Of a stretch of 64,000 nucleotides of DNA, positions 46,601 through 55,707 are shown in pieces (positions within the stretch are counted from its first letter, which is position 1; each line of letters opens with the position of its first letter). This DNA is from an uncultured Carboxylicivirga sp. GTDB lineage: Bacteria; Bacteroidota; Bacteroidia; Bacteroidales; Marinilabiliaceae. Location: assembly GCA_947491945.1 (NCBI GenBank), contig CANLLN010000016.1, positions 47,445-111,444 of the forward strand. Reading direction: 5' to 3'. The position numbers and the translations under genes were made by a program. A model generated the notes under the pieces. That model did no database searches. It saw only the letters and a list, made by a program, of their open reading frames with translations, and was not told the origin of the DNA.

Positions 46601-48178
46601 AATCACATCATAATCCTTGTTGCCCATGCGAAAATCGAGATAGTCACGCAAACGCTGACGGATGGTTACCTCATCGGTATTGACATTATAGCCGATAAAA
46701 CCAAAAAACGACAACTGTATTAACTGCTGACGCACCGGACTCTCAGGGAAACCCATAAACTTAGCATACTCAGCTGCCGTAAAAGGCTCATCGCGATAGT
46801 GCTTACTGCAATTCTTCAGACCCTGCAATGGGTGAATGGCATCCATGCCCTGCAGCTGATTATAAAAATCTTCCCGAAAATAACTGAGTGACTCAAAGAA
46901 AGCCTGATTCTGAGCCGCACCGGTAAGCATACGCAAATCCATGAACTGCTCACCCACCTTCCAGCGAATCAGCTCCACATCCATACTCACATTATGAAAG
47001 GTGTTGAAATAAGGACTGCGCGCCAGACCTTCGCCGTTTCGTATCAGGTGCACCTCGCCCAGCTCGGCCATGTACTTAAAAATAAGTCCCGGATGATAGA
47101 TAAAGCCCCGATCCATTACAATATTCACCTCCGTATCATTACTAAATATCTGATCTTTGCGCAGTGAGAAATACAAGGAACTGGCGGTGATAAAAGTGGT
47201 ATCGTTGCGCGATATTGTAATGGTAGCCGGATTCTCCTGTGTGCCGGCACCCAAAAACTTGGCTCCATTTTGTGCAAAGCCTCCTTCGTAGTCGATATTA
47301 GGATGTATCTGCTCAATGGTGAATCGCTGCTGTGTGGTTATGAACTTGGGATATATGGTGGACTCGGGCGAGCTAATCTGCATTACCTTATGCTCAAGCT
47401 TACCTATCAGCGGATAATCGAAATAATGACGGTTATAAAACTCCACACTGTCCACTTCCAGAACAGGTCGGTCCATTTTAATTTCATAATCACTAAAAGT
47501 GGCATATACCATATTTGCCTCAAAGCCGGAACGTACCCAGGTTACACGTCCCTGCCGGCCCTGCCATTTCTCCTCCAGCGGATATAAAACCCCAGAGGTG
47601 TTATGAATAACAATACTATCGTTTTTAGACACACACACGAGATCACCTGTACCCACCAGTAGCTTTAGCACCCCCTCGTGATACTCATAGCGACAATCGG
47701 CCGAACGAGCATACCATGTCAGAGCAGGCGTGGTGTACACCGCCTTTTGCTCCACCATATTCTTGCTCACCAGCAGAAAAGCCTTGAGGTGTCGCAGTGC
47801 GAAACGCCGCTCGTTAAGCAAATCGTTAACAGCAGCATGCCACTGATCAAAGCTGCCCTTATCATGCCCTTGGTTAATAAAGGCCATGATGGTGCTCAGA
47901 TATGTATGGTAATCGGGATAAGGACGTGCCTTTTTACCGGCCATCTGCACGCAGGTTTCAACAATGCGTTGCTGAAGGGCCGCCTCCTGACTGTCCCAGA
48001 ATAGTGTGAACCCCTCCACAAATTCCTTGGCCGCCTTTTTATCGGCTGCCACTTTAAAAGCTTCCTCTACCTCTTCTATAAACAGAGCCGGCTGACCACT
48101 GAAATTACTCTGTGCTATGCTTATAAACTCTCCTACACTACTAATAAAAAAAATTACGGCGAGTAGTCGTCTTATCAT
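43667..48178 (-). CDS. Very large secreted protein of unknown function (1503 residues)
   Basis: The protein has a signal peptide (VIFFISSVGEFISIAQ), a helical N-terminal region to ~150, then over 1000 residues of beta-rich sequence with many short strand-turn units such as GKAQFTSVIDLSNQGLKGNG and GGGTFFMRSANVKSQDFDFG, which look like a beta-helix or stacked beta-sheet (as in LptA/OstA or AsmA-type proteins). The last ~40 residues are very acidic (DDDMEQEKDLDETAGQEE). There is no T9SS tail, lipobox or membrane helix after the signal. It lies 43 bp downstream of prmA on the same strand. I recognise it only as a large conserved-type Bacteroidota protein, perhaps an envelope transport or scaffold component. 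Confidence 0.85.
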   Translation of the reverse strand: MIRRLLAVIFFISSVGEFISIAQSNFSGQPALFIEEVEEAFKVAADKKAAKEFVEGFTLFWDSQEAALQQRIVETCVQMAGKKARPYPDYHTYLSTIMAFINQGHDKGSFDQWHAAVNDLLNERRFALRHLKAFLLVSKNMVEQKAVYTTPALTWYARSADCRYEYHEGVLKLLVGTGDLVCVSKNDSIVIHNTSGVLYPLEEKWQGRQGRVTWVRSGFEANMVYATFSDYEIKMDRPVLEVDSVEFYNRHYFDYPLIGKLEHKVMQISSPESTIYPKFITTQQRFTIEQIHPNIDYEGGFAQNGAKFLGAGTQENPATITISRNDTTFITASSLYFSLRKDQIFSNDTEVNIVMDRGFIYHPGLIFKYMAELGEVHLIRNGEGLARSPYFNTFHNVSMDVELIRWKVGEQFMDLRMLTGAAQNQAFFESLSYFREDFYNQLQGMDAIHPLQGLKNCSKHYRDEPFTAAEYAKFMGFPESPVRQQLIQLSFFGFIGYNVNTDEVTIRQRLRDYLDFRMGNKDYDVIRFTSLTDSESKNARLDLMNFDLNLQGVETISICDHQNVVFFPRNREIILKENRNFVFNGTINAGMLKLAGDGFKFLYDDFRIDMSNIDSLTMKVQSGEVDYFGMPLLKDVNNTISQLSGYLQIDEPDNKSGIRSNPHFPIIHSEIASYVYFDDPSIQGGAYHKDEFFFTLDPFEMDSINTLKRTNFNFSGALESNIFPTFRENLTIRPDYSLGFKRETPGEGYPVYGGKAQFTSVIDLSNQGLKGNGELDYLTSTSFSEDFTFLPDRVKGQVYDFTVDKQLDNPPFPDVKSQFVYVDYLPHDDELLATSQEENFTMYNQEAQLQGKVKITPYGMTGGGTFFMRSANVKSQDFDFGDHAILADSSDFNLSGAEVEGVSFSTTNLISSIDFETRQGTFKSRSGGSRVEFTENRYVSYISEFSWDMDKNDIYMGARGSKGNRFVSTHRRQDSLAFYVPMARYDVESKTIFAEEVKNIEAGDANLILSNGLVTIREDAELDPLDSVRIVLDKDSLVHHTLYDARVFVTGRYEYKANGKYDYLNGDGKKLTLNMHNIEYGKEEMTVAQTKIAPGDLFTFDSHFAYQGDATLRASDQLLTFSGGAQMLHRCSKGPQTYIRFDAPIDPKDVKIPIGEELQNFEYENIYKDFFITKDSSHVYSSFVEDRKDYSDVPMINAAGYLVYNDEEKAFDIASEEKLANPDTTGALMRFSEAACNIQGHGNIELGIDLDQVKTRSSGTIIHNRDDNKIVLSTMMGIDFFLNDEALDVLYRSVISSSAKTSGLSKEVFTRRLAEWIGTKKAVKAAEERGATGAGQALPNSYQPMLLFSGIDFVWDTGERSFIANGKADLAYLKQFVANKEVSVMAEITRKRSGNSLEMYLEFDEQTWVYFVYKNSMMQTLCSNPEYNTIIKELDADDRKQKVGLGEKGYTFIMAPESKKKKFVARFKGLGVVGASDDDMEQEKDLDETAGQEESVSTDKVQE

Positions 48179-48221
48179 ATAACTGCGGTTCTTCTGTTGC
48201 GATGTGTGTGAATTACTTCTC

Positions 48222-49061
48222 TTATTCGGCCTTTATATACGCAACCGCCGTCCAATTGTTATCAGTTTTTTGAGATATTAATGTTAAACCATGCTTACGT
48301 GCCTCAGCATCAATAACTGCCAAATCCTCGGTGTAGAAACCACTGAAATAAATTTTTCCCTTGTTTTTTAACACACGGGCATAGGCCTCCATATCGTTGA
48401 GTAATATGTTACGGTTAATATTGGCCAGGATACAGTCGTAGCTTTGATTGGTCAATAACTCAGCGCCTCCCATCAGCACCTCCATTGTATCAATGCCGTT
48501 CAGCTTCAGATTATCGAGTGCATTATTATAGGCCCATTCATCAATGTCGATACCGGTAATGCTTTTGGCACCCTTCATGGCACAGAGCATGCCCAGTATG
48601 GCGGTACCGCAGCCCATATCAAGCACCTGCTGTCCCTTAAAATCATTTTCCAGAATATGCTGTACCATCATGCTCGTTGTCTCGTGGTGGCCGGTGCCAA
48701 ATGCCATGCGCGGATCAATTACAATCTCGTATTTACAGGCATGCTCCACCTCATGAAAGGAACTTCGTATAATACATTGATCACCAATTATAATAGGCTG
48801 AAAAAAATTCTCTTCCCATACCTTATTCCAGTTCTGATCGGCAATGGCTTCACTTGTACAACTAAACTCCACACCCTCAATAGGACAGCTTAGGGCATCC
48901 AATAATTCTGCCTGATAATCTTTTGCGGGAATATAGGCGTTAAAGCCTGTATCGTGCTCTTCAAAACTATCAAAGCCCATCTCTCCCATCTGCGCTATTA
49001 GTAGTTCACCCGCCACCACATTGGCGGGTTTCAACTGCACATTAACCTTTATGTACTCCAT
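48222..49061 (-). CDS. prmA: Ribosomal protein L11 methyltransferase
   Basis: A 279-residue cytosolic enzyme that trimethylates ribosomal protein L11 using S-adenosylmethionine. The Rossmann core starts with VLDMGCGTAILGMLCAMKGA (motif I), then ITGIDIDEWAYNNALDN (motif II), and ILANINRNILLNDM with the N-I-N element that replaces the usual NPPY. The N-terminal ~90 residues are the L11-recognition domain (VNVQLKPANVVAGELLIAQM). The next gene downstream is the 1503-residue protein, probably co-transcribed. Upstream, the sensor kinase diverges. Confidence 0.95.
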   Translation of the reverse strand: MEYIKVNVQLKPANVVAGELLIAQMGEMGFDSFEEHDTGFNAYIPAKDYQAELLDALSCPIEGVEFSCTSEAIADQNWNKVWEENFFQPIIIGDQCIIRSSFHEVEHACKYEIVIDPRMAFGTGHHETTSMMVQHILENDFKGQQVLDMGCGTAILGMLCAMKGAKSITGIDIDEWAYNNALDNLKLNGIDTMEVLMGGAELLTNQSYDCILANINRNILLNDMEAYARVLKNKGKIYFSGFYTEDLAVIDAEARKHGLTLISQKTDNNWTAVAYIKAE

Positions 49062-49152
49062 ATTCTTTTTTTACAAAAGTATTAAAAAGCGTCATTAGTA
49101 TATTCAATATCTTTAAGTATATTTAGCCTATCAGTACCAAGCCTCAAAACCA

Positions 49153-51426
49153 ATGACTTTACGCCACAAACAAGCCATCGCCACTATACTCACCTTGTTT
49201 TTGCTGCCGTTCAGTACCCTTATGCGGGCCGAGAAACTGACCGAGCTTGTTGTGCTCCACTCCTACCATAACAACTTTCAATGGACGGCCGACATTAACC
49301 AGCAAATAAGGCAATATTACCACGCAGATGAGTCGGTGCGTTTGTTTTGTGAGTTTATGGACAGTAAACGCTTTCATTCAGACGCCTACTTCCAAACCCT
49401 CTATGAACAGTATTACCTGAAATACCACAATCACCCCATTGATGGTGTTATCTGCTCCGACAATCGCGCTTTTGATTTTTTCATGCAGCACGGACAGGAA
49501 ATATGGGGGGATGTGCCGGCCGTATTTTGTGGTATTAACAGCCCCTCTAACAACCAATTGCACCCCATTGACAGTAGCAAAAATATTATAATTCACGAGC
49601 GAATCGACATTGGTGGTACCCTTAGCATGATTGAACAACTGCAACCCAATCTGGAAGAACTCATCGTCATCTCGGACAACACTCTGTCAGGAAAAATTTT
49701 TCTTTCTCAATTTAAGGACGCTTTTAATAATATCACGCGCAATTATGGCTATCGCATCATTGATAACACGCAGCCTGACACACTGCGAAAAACACTTAAT
49801 GAACTACCCACCCAGCGCCGCGCAATCTATCTATTGAGCCTGTATACGCATCGAGCCGGTATCCCTCATGAGATGATGCGTGAAAGTCAGTTCTTCTTCA
49901 AAAATATAGATATCCCCATTTACAGCAATTGGGATTTTCTGATGCCCAAGCTCATTGTTGGCGGAAAAATACTCACTGGAGCTGATCAGGGACGCATGGC
50001 CGCTGTAGCCATGGATAGCATCCTCAGAAAGCAAAACAGCGAGCCTCATCTGCATGCTGCGTCAAGCGCCATTGTTGATGCAATGCAACTTAATCGCCAC
50101 CGGCTTAATACCGATAACCTCACCACTGATCACCGAGTAATTAACCGCCCCAAAACCTTTGTTGAACGTCATCGATCGGAACTGATCATCATATTTACTA
50201 TCTTAATTATCTTCACCTTTATTATTATCCAGTTAGTGTCGGTCATCATCAAACGGAAACGCGTGGAGATCAGCTTTATTGAAAGTGAAAGCCGCCTTGA
50301 GCTGGCCATTAGTGGTGCCAATGAGGGACTCTGGGATATCGACTTCTCTCACAAAAATATTTTTGTGAATGAGCAGTTTGCCCACTTAAATGGCTATAGG
50401 AGTACCAAAGATCTTCAAATAACGCTCCACAACTGGGAGTCGCACGTTGTAAAACAGGATCTGCCGCAGATGAAAGAAGCTTTTTACCTACATCAGAGCG
50501 GCAAAACAGATGCCTTTCAGTGCGAAGCCCGTTTAATAGACAAAAATGGCAGCTCGTCATGGTTTCTGATACATGGCAAAATAATGGAAACACTCAATGG
50601 TAAACCCAATCGGGTCACCGGTATCATACTCAATATTAATAGCCAAAAAGCCTTTGAACAGGAGTTGCAAAAAGCCAAAGAGAAAGCCGAGGAAAGTGAC
50701 CGCCTAAAATCGTCCTTCCTGGCCAACATGTCGCACGAGATTCGTACACCCATGAATGCCATTCTTGGCTTTACAGACCTGATGATGTGCGGTAAGCTAA
50801 ATACTGGTGATCAGCACAGTTACCTGAGTGTTATCAAGCAAAGCGGCGAAAACCTGCTGGGCCTGATTAATGATATTATTGACATCAGCAAGATTGAGTC
50901 AGGGCAGCTTAAAATAAATACAGGGCGGGTAGATATTGGCAGTCTGGTTGAGGAGGTGCACAGCATGGGTAGTAGCCTGTGTGCAAGCCTCAAGAAAAAG
51001 ATCTCGATACGCGTAAACCACAACCCCAAAGTGCCAGCCGTTTATACCGACCGCCTGCGCATTTATCAAATACTATTAAACCTGGTATCCAATGCTGTTA
51101 AGTTTACCGAGCAGGGACAGGTTACCATCAACTACGCATTAGAGGAGAACAATATTATGGTGCTGAAAGTAGAAGACACTGGCCCAGGCATTTCTCAAAA
51201 GGATCAAAAAGTTATTTTCGACCGCTTTCGTCAGGGCGATGAATCAAGCAATAAGAAGCACGGGGGCACTGGCCTGGGGCTATCCATCAGCAAAAGCCTG
51301 GCCGAACTAATGTGCGGATCCATAGAGCTTATTTCCCAGCCGGGAAACGGTGCCCTGTTTATCGTTAAAATACCCGTTAAAACGCAAGTACTTTCGCCAT
51401 CTGCCAACGATACTACCTGCACCTAA
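49153..51426 (+). CDS. Sensor histidine kinase with periplasmic substrate-binding-like sensor and PAS
   Basis: A 757-residue membrane kinase. A signal/anchor helix (~8-26) is followed by a periplasmic domain (~30-320) of the ABC substrate-binding type (TELVVLHSYHNNFQWT, GVICSDNRAFDF, PAVFCGINSPSN), a membrane helix (~343-366), a PAS fold (~385-505), a coiled-coil linker, HisKA with SHEIRTPMN (phosphoacceptor His528) and HATPase with DTGPGISQ and GGTGLGLSISKSLAELM. There is no receiver or Hpt domain, and no response regulator is next to it, so the partner is elsewhere. The periplasmic domain suggests that it senses a small solute directly. Confidence 0.93.
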   Translation: MTLRHKQAIATILTLFLLPFSTLMRAEKLTELVVLHSYHNNFQWTADINQQIRQYYHADESVRLFCEFMDSKRFHSDAYFQTLYEQYYLKYHNHPIDGVICSDNRAFDFFMQHGQEIWGDVPAVFCGINSPSNNQLHPIDSSKNIIIHERIDIGGTLSMIEQLQPNLEELIVISDNTLSGKIFLSQFKDAFNNITRNYGYRIIDNTQPDTLRKTLNELPTQRRAIYLLSLYTHRAGIPHEMMRESQFFFKNIDIPIYSNWDFLMPKLIVGGKILTGADQGRMAAVAMDSILRKQNSEPHLHAASSAIVDAMQLNRHRLNTDNLTTDHRVINRPKTFVERHRSELIIIFTILIIFTFIIIQLVSVIIKRKRVEISFIESESRLELAISGANEGLWDIDFSHKNIFVNEQFAHLNGYRSTKDLQITLHNWESHVVKQDLPQMKEAFYLHQSGKTDAFQCEARLIDKNGSSSWFLIHGKIMETLNGKPNRVTGIILNINSQKAFEQELQKAKEKAEESDRLKSSFLANMSHEIRTPMNAILGFTDLMMCGKLNTGDQHSYLSVIKQSGENLLGLINDIIDISKIESGQLKINTGRVDIGSLVEEVHSMGSSLCASLKKKISIRVNHNPKVPAVYTDRLRIYQILLNLVSNAVKFTEQGQVTINYALEENNIMVLKVEDTGPGISQKDQKVIFDRFRQGDESSNKKHGGTGLGLSISKSLAELMCGSIELISQPGNGALFIVKIPVKTQVLSPSANDTTCT

Positions 51427-51528
51427 GCATTAAAATTTGTATTTTCAGGCGCCATTTACTCCGGCAAGCACTGTGGTGTTTCCTTCAATCGGCAATAGTT
51501 TTTTATCTTTACACCCAAACAATAATGT

Positions 51529-52224
51529 ATGGAGCTATTTTACGATCCGGAATTTACCGGTCAAGGTATTTTAAATGAGGCTGAGAGCAAACACTGCATT
51601 AACGTATTACGCCATCAGGTGGGCGATGAGATAACCGTTGCCAATGGCAAAGGTCAATATTACAAATGCCGCATTGCACAGGCACACCCTAAAAAATGTG
51701 CCCTTGAACTGATCGAAACCACCCACTTTGACAAACCGACGCATTCCCTTCACTTGGCGGTGGCTCCCACCAAAAGCATCGACCGCTTTGAGTGGCTCAT
51801 TGAAAAAGCCATGGAGCTGGGGCTGGATGAAATTACACCGCTGCTATGTCACCATTCTGAGCGCAAAAAAGTGAGGACCGATCGCATTGAACGCGTGGTG
51901 ATAGCCGCCATGAAACAATCACTCAAAGCCCACTTACCGAAAATAAACGAACTAACCCCCTTCGACACTTTTTTGAAGTCCAAAGACAACACCACGGGCT
52001 ATATTGCTCACTGCTACAATAGTGAAAAACAAGCCTTAAAAACCGCTTATCGACCCCATAGCGATTGTATTATTTGTATTGGTCCTGAGGGTGATTTTTC
52101 GGAGGACGAAATCGAAGCTGCCCTCCGCCACGAATTCATACCCGTATCCTTAGGACAAAGCCGGCTGCGAACAGAAACTGCAGGCCTAATAGCCTGTCAT
52201 ACAATTCATCTTATCAATGAATAA
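51529..52224 (+). CDS. rsmE: 16S rRNA (uracil1498-N3)-methyltransferase
   Basis: A 231-residue SPOUT-class methyltransferase that modifies U1498 of 16S rRNA in the 30S subunit. An N-terminal PUA-like domain (~1-70) precedes the knotted methyltransferase domain, with LAVAPTKSIDRFEWLIEKAM, CIGPEGDFSEDEI (SAM-binding loop) and SLGQSRLRTETAGL (knot). It overlaps the following metallopeptidase gene by 8 bp (ATGAATAA), which indicates translational coupling. TATCTTTA about 25 nt upstream is a near match to the -7 box. Confidence 0.96.
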   Translation: MELFYDPEFTGQGILNEAESKHCINVLRHQVGDEITVANGKGQYYKCRIAQAHPKKCALELIETTHFDKPTHSLHLAVAPTKSIDRFEWLIEKAMELGLDEITPLLCHHSERKKVRTDRIERVVIAAMKQSLKAHLPKINELTPFDTFLKSKDNTTGYIAHCYNSEKQALKTAYRPHSDCIICIGPEGDFSEDEIEAALRHEFIPVSLGQSRLRTETAGLIACHTIHLINE

Positions 52225-53545
52225 AGACCTTTTATACGGCATCCTGATATTTATTGGGGGCATGCTAGTTGCACTTGCCTTTATTGCGCATGCCTATTTC
52301 CGGTTTCAACAATCGCTTAACCTCAGCCTGAAGGTGGCCCAACAGTCGCCCAAGTGGAAAAAGATACAAAGAATACTAGAGCAATCCTTTGGCTATTATC
52401 AGCATCTGCCCGATTCGATGAAGGCTGACTTTACGCGTCGAACCTTGCAGTTTATGCGTCGCTGCCGCTGGATTTCCGCCGGAAGCACGCCTGTTAGCAC
52501 AGAACAAAAGGTACTTATATCGGCGGCGGCCACACAGCTTACCTTTGGACTGAAAGAATCCTGCTTTGGCCGTTTCAAAACCATATTACTGCATGATGAT
52601 GCCTACTATAACCGGCTTACACGCCGTTATCATCGGGGTGAAGTGAACCAGGGTGGCCTCATTGTGTTATCGTGGAAACACTTTGAAGAGGGTTATGCCG
52701 ATGCGGGTGATAAGATTAACCTGGGGCTGCACGAAATGGCTCATGCGCTCGATCTGGCTCTTTTACTATCGCAAGGACGACGCTATAACATCCATCGACT
52801 GATGGATAAATTCCGACAGTCGGCCTTTGAGGAGATCATAGCCATGCGACACCGGAGTAGCAACTTCCTGCGTTCTTATGCTGCTACCAATCCCCGCGAG
52901 TTTTTCTCAGTGGCCGTGGAGCATTTCTTTGAAGCACCGGCTTTGTTCCGCGCTAAACTTCCCGATCTTTATATCGAAATGTGCCAGTTACTCAACCAGG
53001 ATCCTTTCAACGCGGTGTACCGAGGTTATAAATCACCCCACAGCACGCTGTATAGCAATAGGTTTGAGAAACAAACCCTTCAACACACCAAACCGTCCCT
53101 ACAGCTTAACCCTAATGCGCATATTGTCATTCCCTTTGCAAGCCTTACCCTACTCTTTGGTCTGAGTATCCCTGTTTTCAAAACGCTCACCCCCACTGAA
53201 ACCATGCTTCCTGCTCTTACGCTTGGTATCATATACCTGGTAATGTTGATATTACTCTATAATGCCAAGGCCAAAAAACTACTGTTAGCCAGTCATCACC
53301 TAATCAGCTACAACCTACTCATTGGCAATCAACGCTTCAGTGTACACCTGAAAAACGTTATCAATATCAGCTTTACTTACATGCTCACCTACTACCGGGC
53401 AGAGATTAACTTTTTTGAAGGGGAAGAGATACGGAGCAAAAGCCTGTCGCTGTATTTCTCGCCGGCATGCATAAAAAAACTGGAGCGATTACTACTCCAG
53501 CAAAATCTTAAGATCAAACACAACAATCGTTGGCTTAGAAAATAA
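52217..53545 (+). CDS. MtfA-like zinc metallopeptidase with membrane helices
   Basis: A 442-residue protein. A membrane helix lies at ~4-28. The central domain matches the MtfA/zincin family, with GLHEMAHALD holding HExxH (His172, Glu173, His176) and REFFSVAVEHFFEAP supplying the downstream ligand region. E. coli MtfA is ~265 residues and soluble; here there is an extra N-terminal helix and a C-terminal part with two helices (~300-350) and a small beta domain (~360-430). So the peptidase is held at the membrane, active side probably in the cytosol. Substrate unknown; MtfA in E. coli acts on Mlc. Coupled to rsmE by an 8-bp overlap. Confidence 0.88.
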   Translation: MNKDLLYGILIFIGGMLVALAFIAHAYFRFQQSLNLSLKVAQQSPKWKKIQRILEQSFGYYQHLPDSMKADFTRRTLQFMRRCRWISAGSTPVSTEQKVLISAAATQLTFGLKESCFGRFKTILLHDDAYYNRLTRRYHRGEVNQGGLIVLSWKHFEEGYADAGDKINLGLHEMAHALDLALLLSQGRRYNIHRLMDKFRQSAFEEIIAMRHRSSNFLRSYAATNPREFFSVAVEHFFEAPALFRAKLPDLYIEMCQLLNQDPFNAVYRGYKSPHSTLYSNRFEKQTLQHTKPSLQLNPNAHIVIPFASLTLLFGLSIPVFKTLTPTETMLPALTLGIIYLVMLILLYNAKAKKLLLASHHLISYNLLIGNQRFSVHLKNVINISFTYMLTYYRAEINFFEGEEIRSKSLSLYFSPACIKKLERLLLQQNLKIKHNNRWLRK

Positions 53546-53555
53546 AAAACTGAAT

Positions 53556-53954
53556 TTACAAATACTCATTCAGGTAGTGACTTTCCATGTATTGTTTGAA
53601 TTCCCTGGTCATATTTTTCGATAGGTCGCCCAACATACATGAGCCGATGACACACTTAAGCTTATCACCCGGACAAGCCTGTATGGTAACTTTACCTTCA
53701 ATGGCTTCATAAATCATCAGCAAGGAAATGGTAGCCGGGTCTTGTTTAATTACAAAGCCCCCGCTTGGCCCTCGGTTTGAAGCCACAAAATCCTCTTTGG
53801 CCAGTCGTTGCATCACCTTAGCCACATGGTGCTTGGAACTGTCTATTGCTTCTGATATTTGATTGACATTCATTTTTTTTTCACTTCTGGCAATTAACAC
53901 CATCGAATGCAAAGCAATAGAAGCGGCTTCTGATAGAGTAACAATTTTAGACAT
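53556..53954 (-). CDS. Rrf2-family transcriptional regulator
   Basis: A 132-residue winged-helix regulator with KMNVNQISEAIDSSKHHVAKVMQRL as the reading-head region (given here in two overlapping 20-residue parts: NQISEAIDSSKHHVAKVMQR) and GPSGGFVI in the wing. Three Cys (94, 101, 106) fall at the place used by IscR/NsrR to hold an iron-sulfur cluster, so redox, NO or Fe-S sensing is likely. No isc/suf genes lie nearby. It faces the metallopeptidase gene, and a possible target is the PFP gene downstream or distant genes. Confidence 0.9.
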   Translation of the reverse strand: MSKIVTLSEAASIALHSMVLIARSEKKMNVNQISEAIDSSKHHVAKVMQRLAKEDFVASNRGPSGGFVIKQDPATISLLMIYEAIEGKVTIQACPGDKLKCVIGSCMLGDLSKNMTREFKQYMESHYLNEYL

Positions 53955-54016
53955 ATCTTACTTAAAAGGGAAATTGCTTACTTAAATAACTATTTATGTA
54001 AAAATAAATAAAAAAA

Positions 54017-54043
54017 CCCGTAACAAAGCACTTGTTACGGGTA
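54017..54043 (-). terminator. Terminator of the PPi-type PFK gene
   Basis: Stem ACCCGTAACAA (54017-54027) with TTGTTACGGGT (54033-54043), 11 bp perfect with a 5-nt loop. On the minus strand it is followed by seven T residues. Confidence 0.9.
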
Positions 54044-54060
54044 TCTTTATCTAAAGATGC

Positions 54061-55707
54061 TTATTCTTGCTCGTATTTCAGTGTTTTGGTCGTAAGATCA
54101 CAAACCTCAGATGGACCGAAGTACTGGATAGGACCAGGATATACGTAATTTGTTTGCAATGCCCATTCTTCACGGTTATCAACCAATTGCTTGAAAGGCG
54201 CGCCATTCAGCTGCACCAAAGCCTTCTGAATAACAGGTTTCATCTCACCATGACGCTTCTCCATGTTCATCATCATAGTTACAGGCACACCACCAGCAAT
54301 CCACTCGGTAGAAGGCGCTGTTAGGTTACGTACTGAAGCCATATAACCGGTTTTACCTTCACCAATCAATAATGAAGCAGTATTACCCAATGAATAGCAG
54401 TAATCGGCATCGAAGTTAGAAGGCGCAGCACAGCGTCCTTCGTAACCAAAGAAGTGAGGCTGACCTTTGAATTTACCCTTAAACTCACCGGCTTTCTTCA
54501 TCTTCTTGATTTTAGCCTTCACCATATCAATCAACATCTTCTCTGTCTCGATTAACGATACCTGCACGTTGCCGTGTGGGTCACGATCAAGCATCAGCTG
54601 ATTGGCAATTGAGTTAGGCAAAGAAACGAATACCTCACGCGATTCGTCCGAGATACGCTCAGCCACAAAAGCACGCTTCTCTTTGTTTCCTTCCAGGGCA
54701 TTCACCTCTTCCTCGTTGTGTGCCAGGAAATCGTTTAACTCGGCAATTAATTTCTTCATGGCTGGGATAAACTCAACCAATCCTTCAGGAATCAATACAG
54801 TACCGAAGTTATCACCATTCTGAGCACGAGTCACTACAATATTGGTAATATAGCTTACTACATCATCCAATGTTTGCTGCTTGGCTTCCACCTCTTCAGA
54901 AATAATAGTGATGTTTGGTTGCGTTTGCAGGGCACACTCTAAAGCAATGTGCGATGCCGAACGACCCATCAGCTTAATGAAGTGCCAGTATTTCTTAGCC
55001 GAGTTAGCATCGCGCTGAATATTACCGATCAACTCGCTATATACTTTACAGGCTGTATCAAAACCAAATGATGTTTCCACCATCTCGTTTTTAAGGTCAC
55101 CATCAATGGTTTTTGGCACACCAATTACCTGCACGCCGGCATCAATCTTCTTGTAGTATTCTGCCAACACACAAGCGTTAGTATTGGAGTCATCGCCACC
55201 AATAATAACCAAAGCCTCAATGTTTAATTCTCTACAGTTTACCAAAGCCTGCTCAAACTGAGCTTCTTCTTCCAGCTTGGTACGTCCCGAACCAATAATA
55301 TCGAAACCACCCGAGTTACGGTAGTGATCCACCACATCGGCAGTCAGTTCAATGTACTGATTATCCACCAATCCACCGGGACCACCCAGGAAACCATATA
55401 ATTTGCTATCTGCGTTTAATTTCTTCAAACCATCAAATAGGCCGGAGATCACGTTGTGTCCTCCCGGTGCCTGACCACCCGATAGAATCACGCCTACGTT
55501 TTTAGCAGCATATGTTTTTGCTTCACCGGGCTCGAACGATAAAACGGGCATGCCGTAGGTGTTTGGAAACATATTTTTAATATCTGCCTGGTCAGCTACC
55601 GACTCAGTAGCATTTCCCTCAACAATTTTAACACCACCCTTTAGCGATGATGGTATCTTGGGCACGTAGCTTTCGCGTGCAATCTGAAGTGGACTTTTAA
55701 TCATCAT
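54061..55707 (-). CDS. pfp: Diphosphate-fructose-6-phosphate 1-phosphotransferase (PPi-PFK)
   Basis: A 548-residue enzyme that phosphorylates fructose 6-phosphate with pyrophosphate, in a reversible glycolytic step. The phosphate-binding loop VILSGGQAPGGHNVISGL is close to the start, and GGDDSNTNA carries Asp173 while PKTIDGDL carries Lys199. This Asp/Lys pair replaces the two Gly of ATP-PFK and marks PPi dependence. It is of the long type (~550 residues), common in Bacteroidota and plants. Two ATG codons are adjacent at the start; the first is used. It is divergent from a second PFK gene across a 323-bp gap. Confidence 0.95.
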   Translation of the reverse strand: MMIKSPLQIARESYVPKIPSSLKGGVKIVEGNATESVADQADIKNMFPNTYGMPVLSFEPGEAKTYAAKNVGVILSGGQAPGGHNVISGLFDGLKKLNADSKLYGFLGGPGGLVDNQYIELTADVVDHYRNSGGFDIIGSGRTKLEEEAQFEQALVNCRELNIEALVIIGGDDSNTNACVLAEYYKKIDAGVQVIGVPKTIDGDLKNEMVETSFGFDTACKVYSELIGNIQRDANSAKKYWHFIKLMGRSASHIALECALQTQPNITIISEEVEAKQQTLDDVVSYITNIVVTRAQNGDNFGTVLIPEGLVEFIPAMKKLIAELNDFLAHNEEEVNALEGNKEKRAFVAERISDESREVFVSLPNSIANQLMLDRDPHGNVQVSLIETEKMLIDMVKAKIKKMKKAGEFKGKFKGQPHFFGYEGRCAAPSNFDADYCYSLGNTASLLIGEGKTGYMASVRNLTAPSTEWIAGGVPVTMMMNMEKRHGEMKPVIQKALVQLNGAPFKQLVDNREEWALQTNYVYPGPIQYFGPSEVCDLTTKTLKYEQE

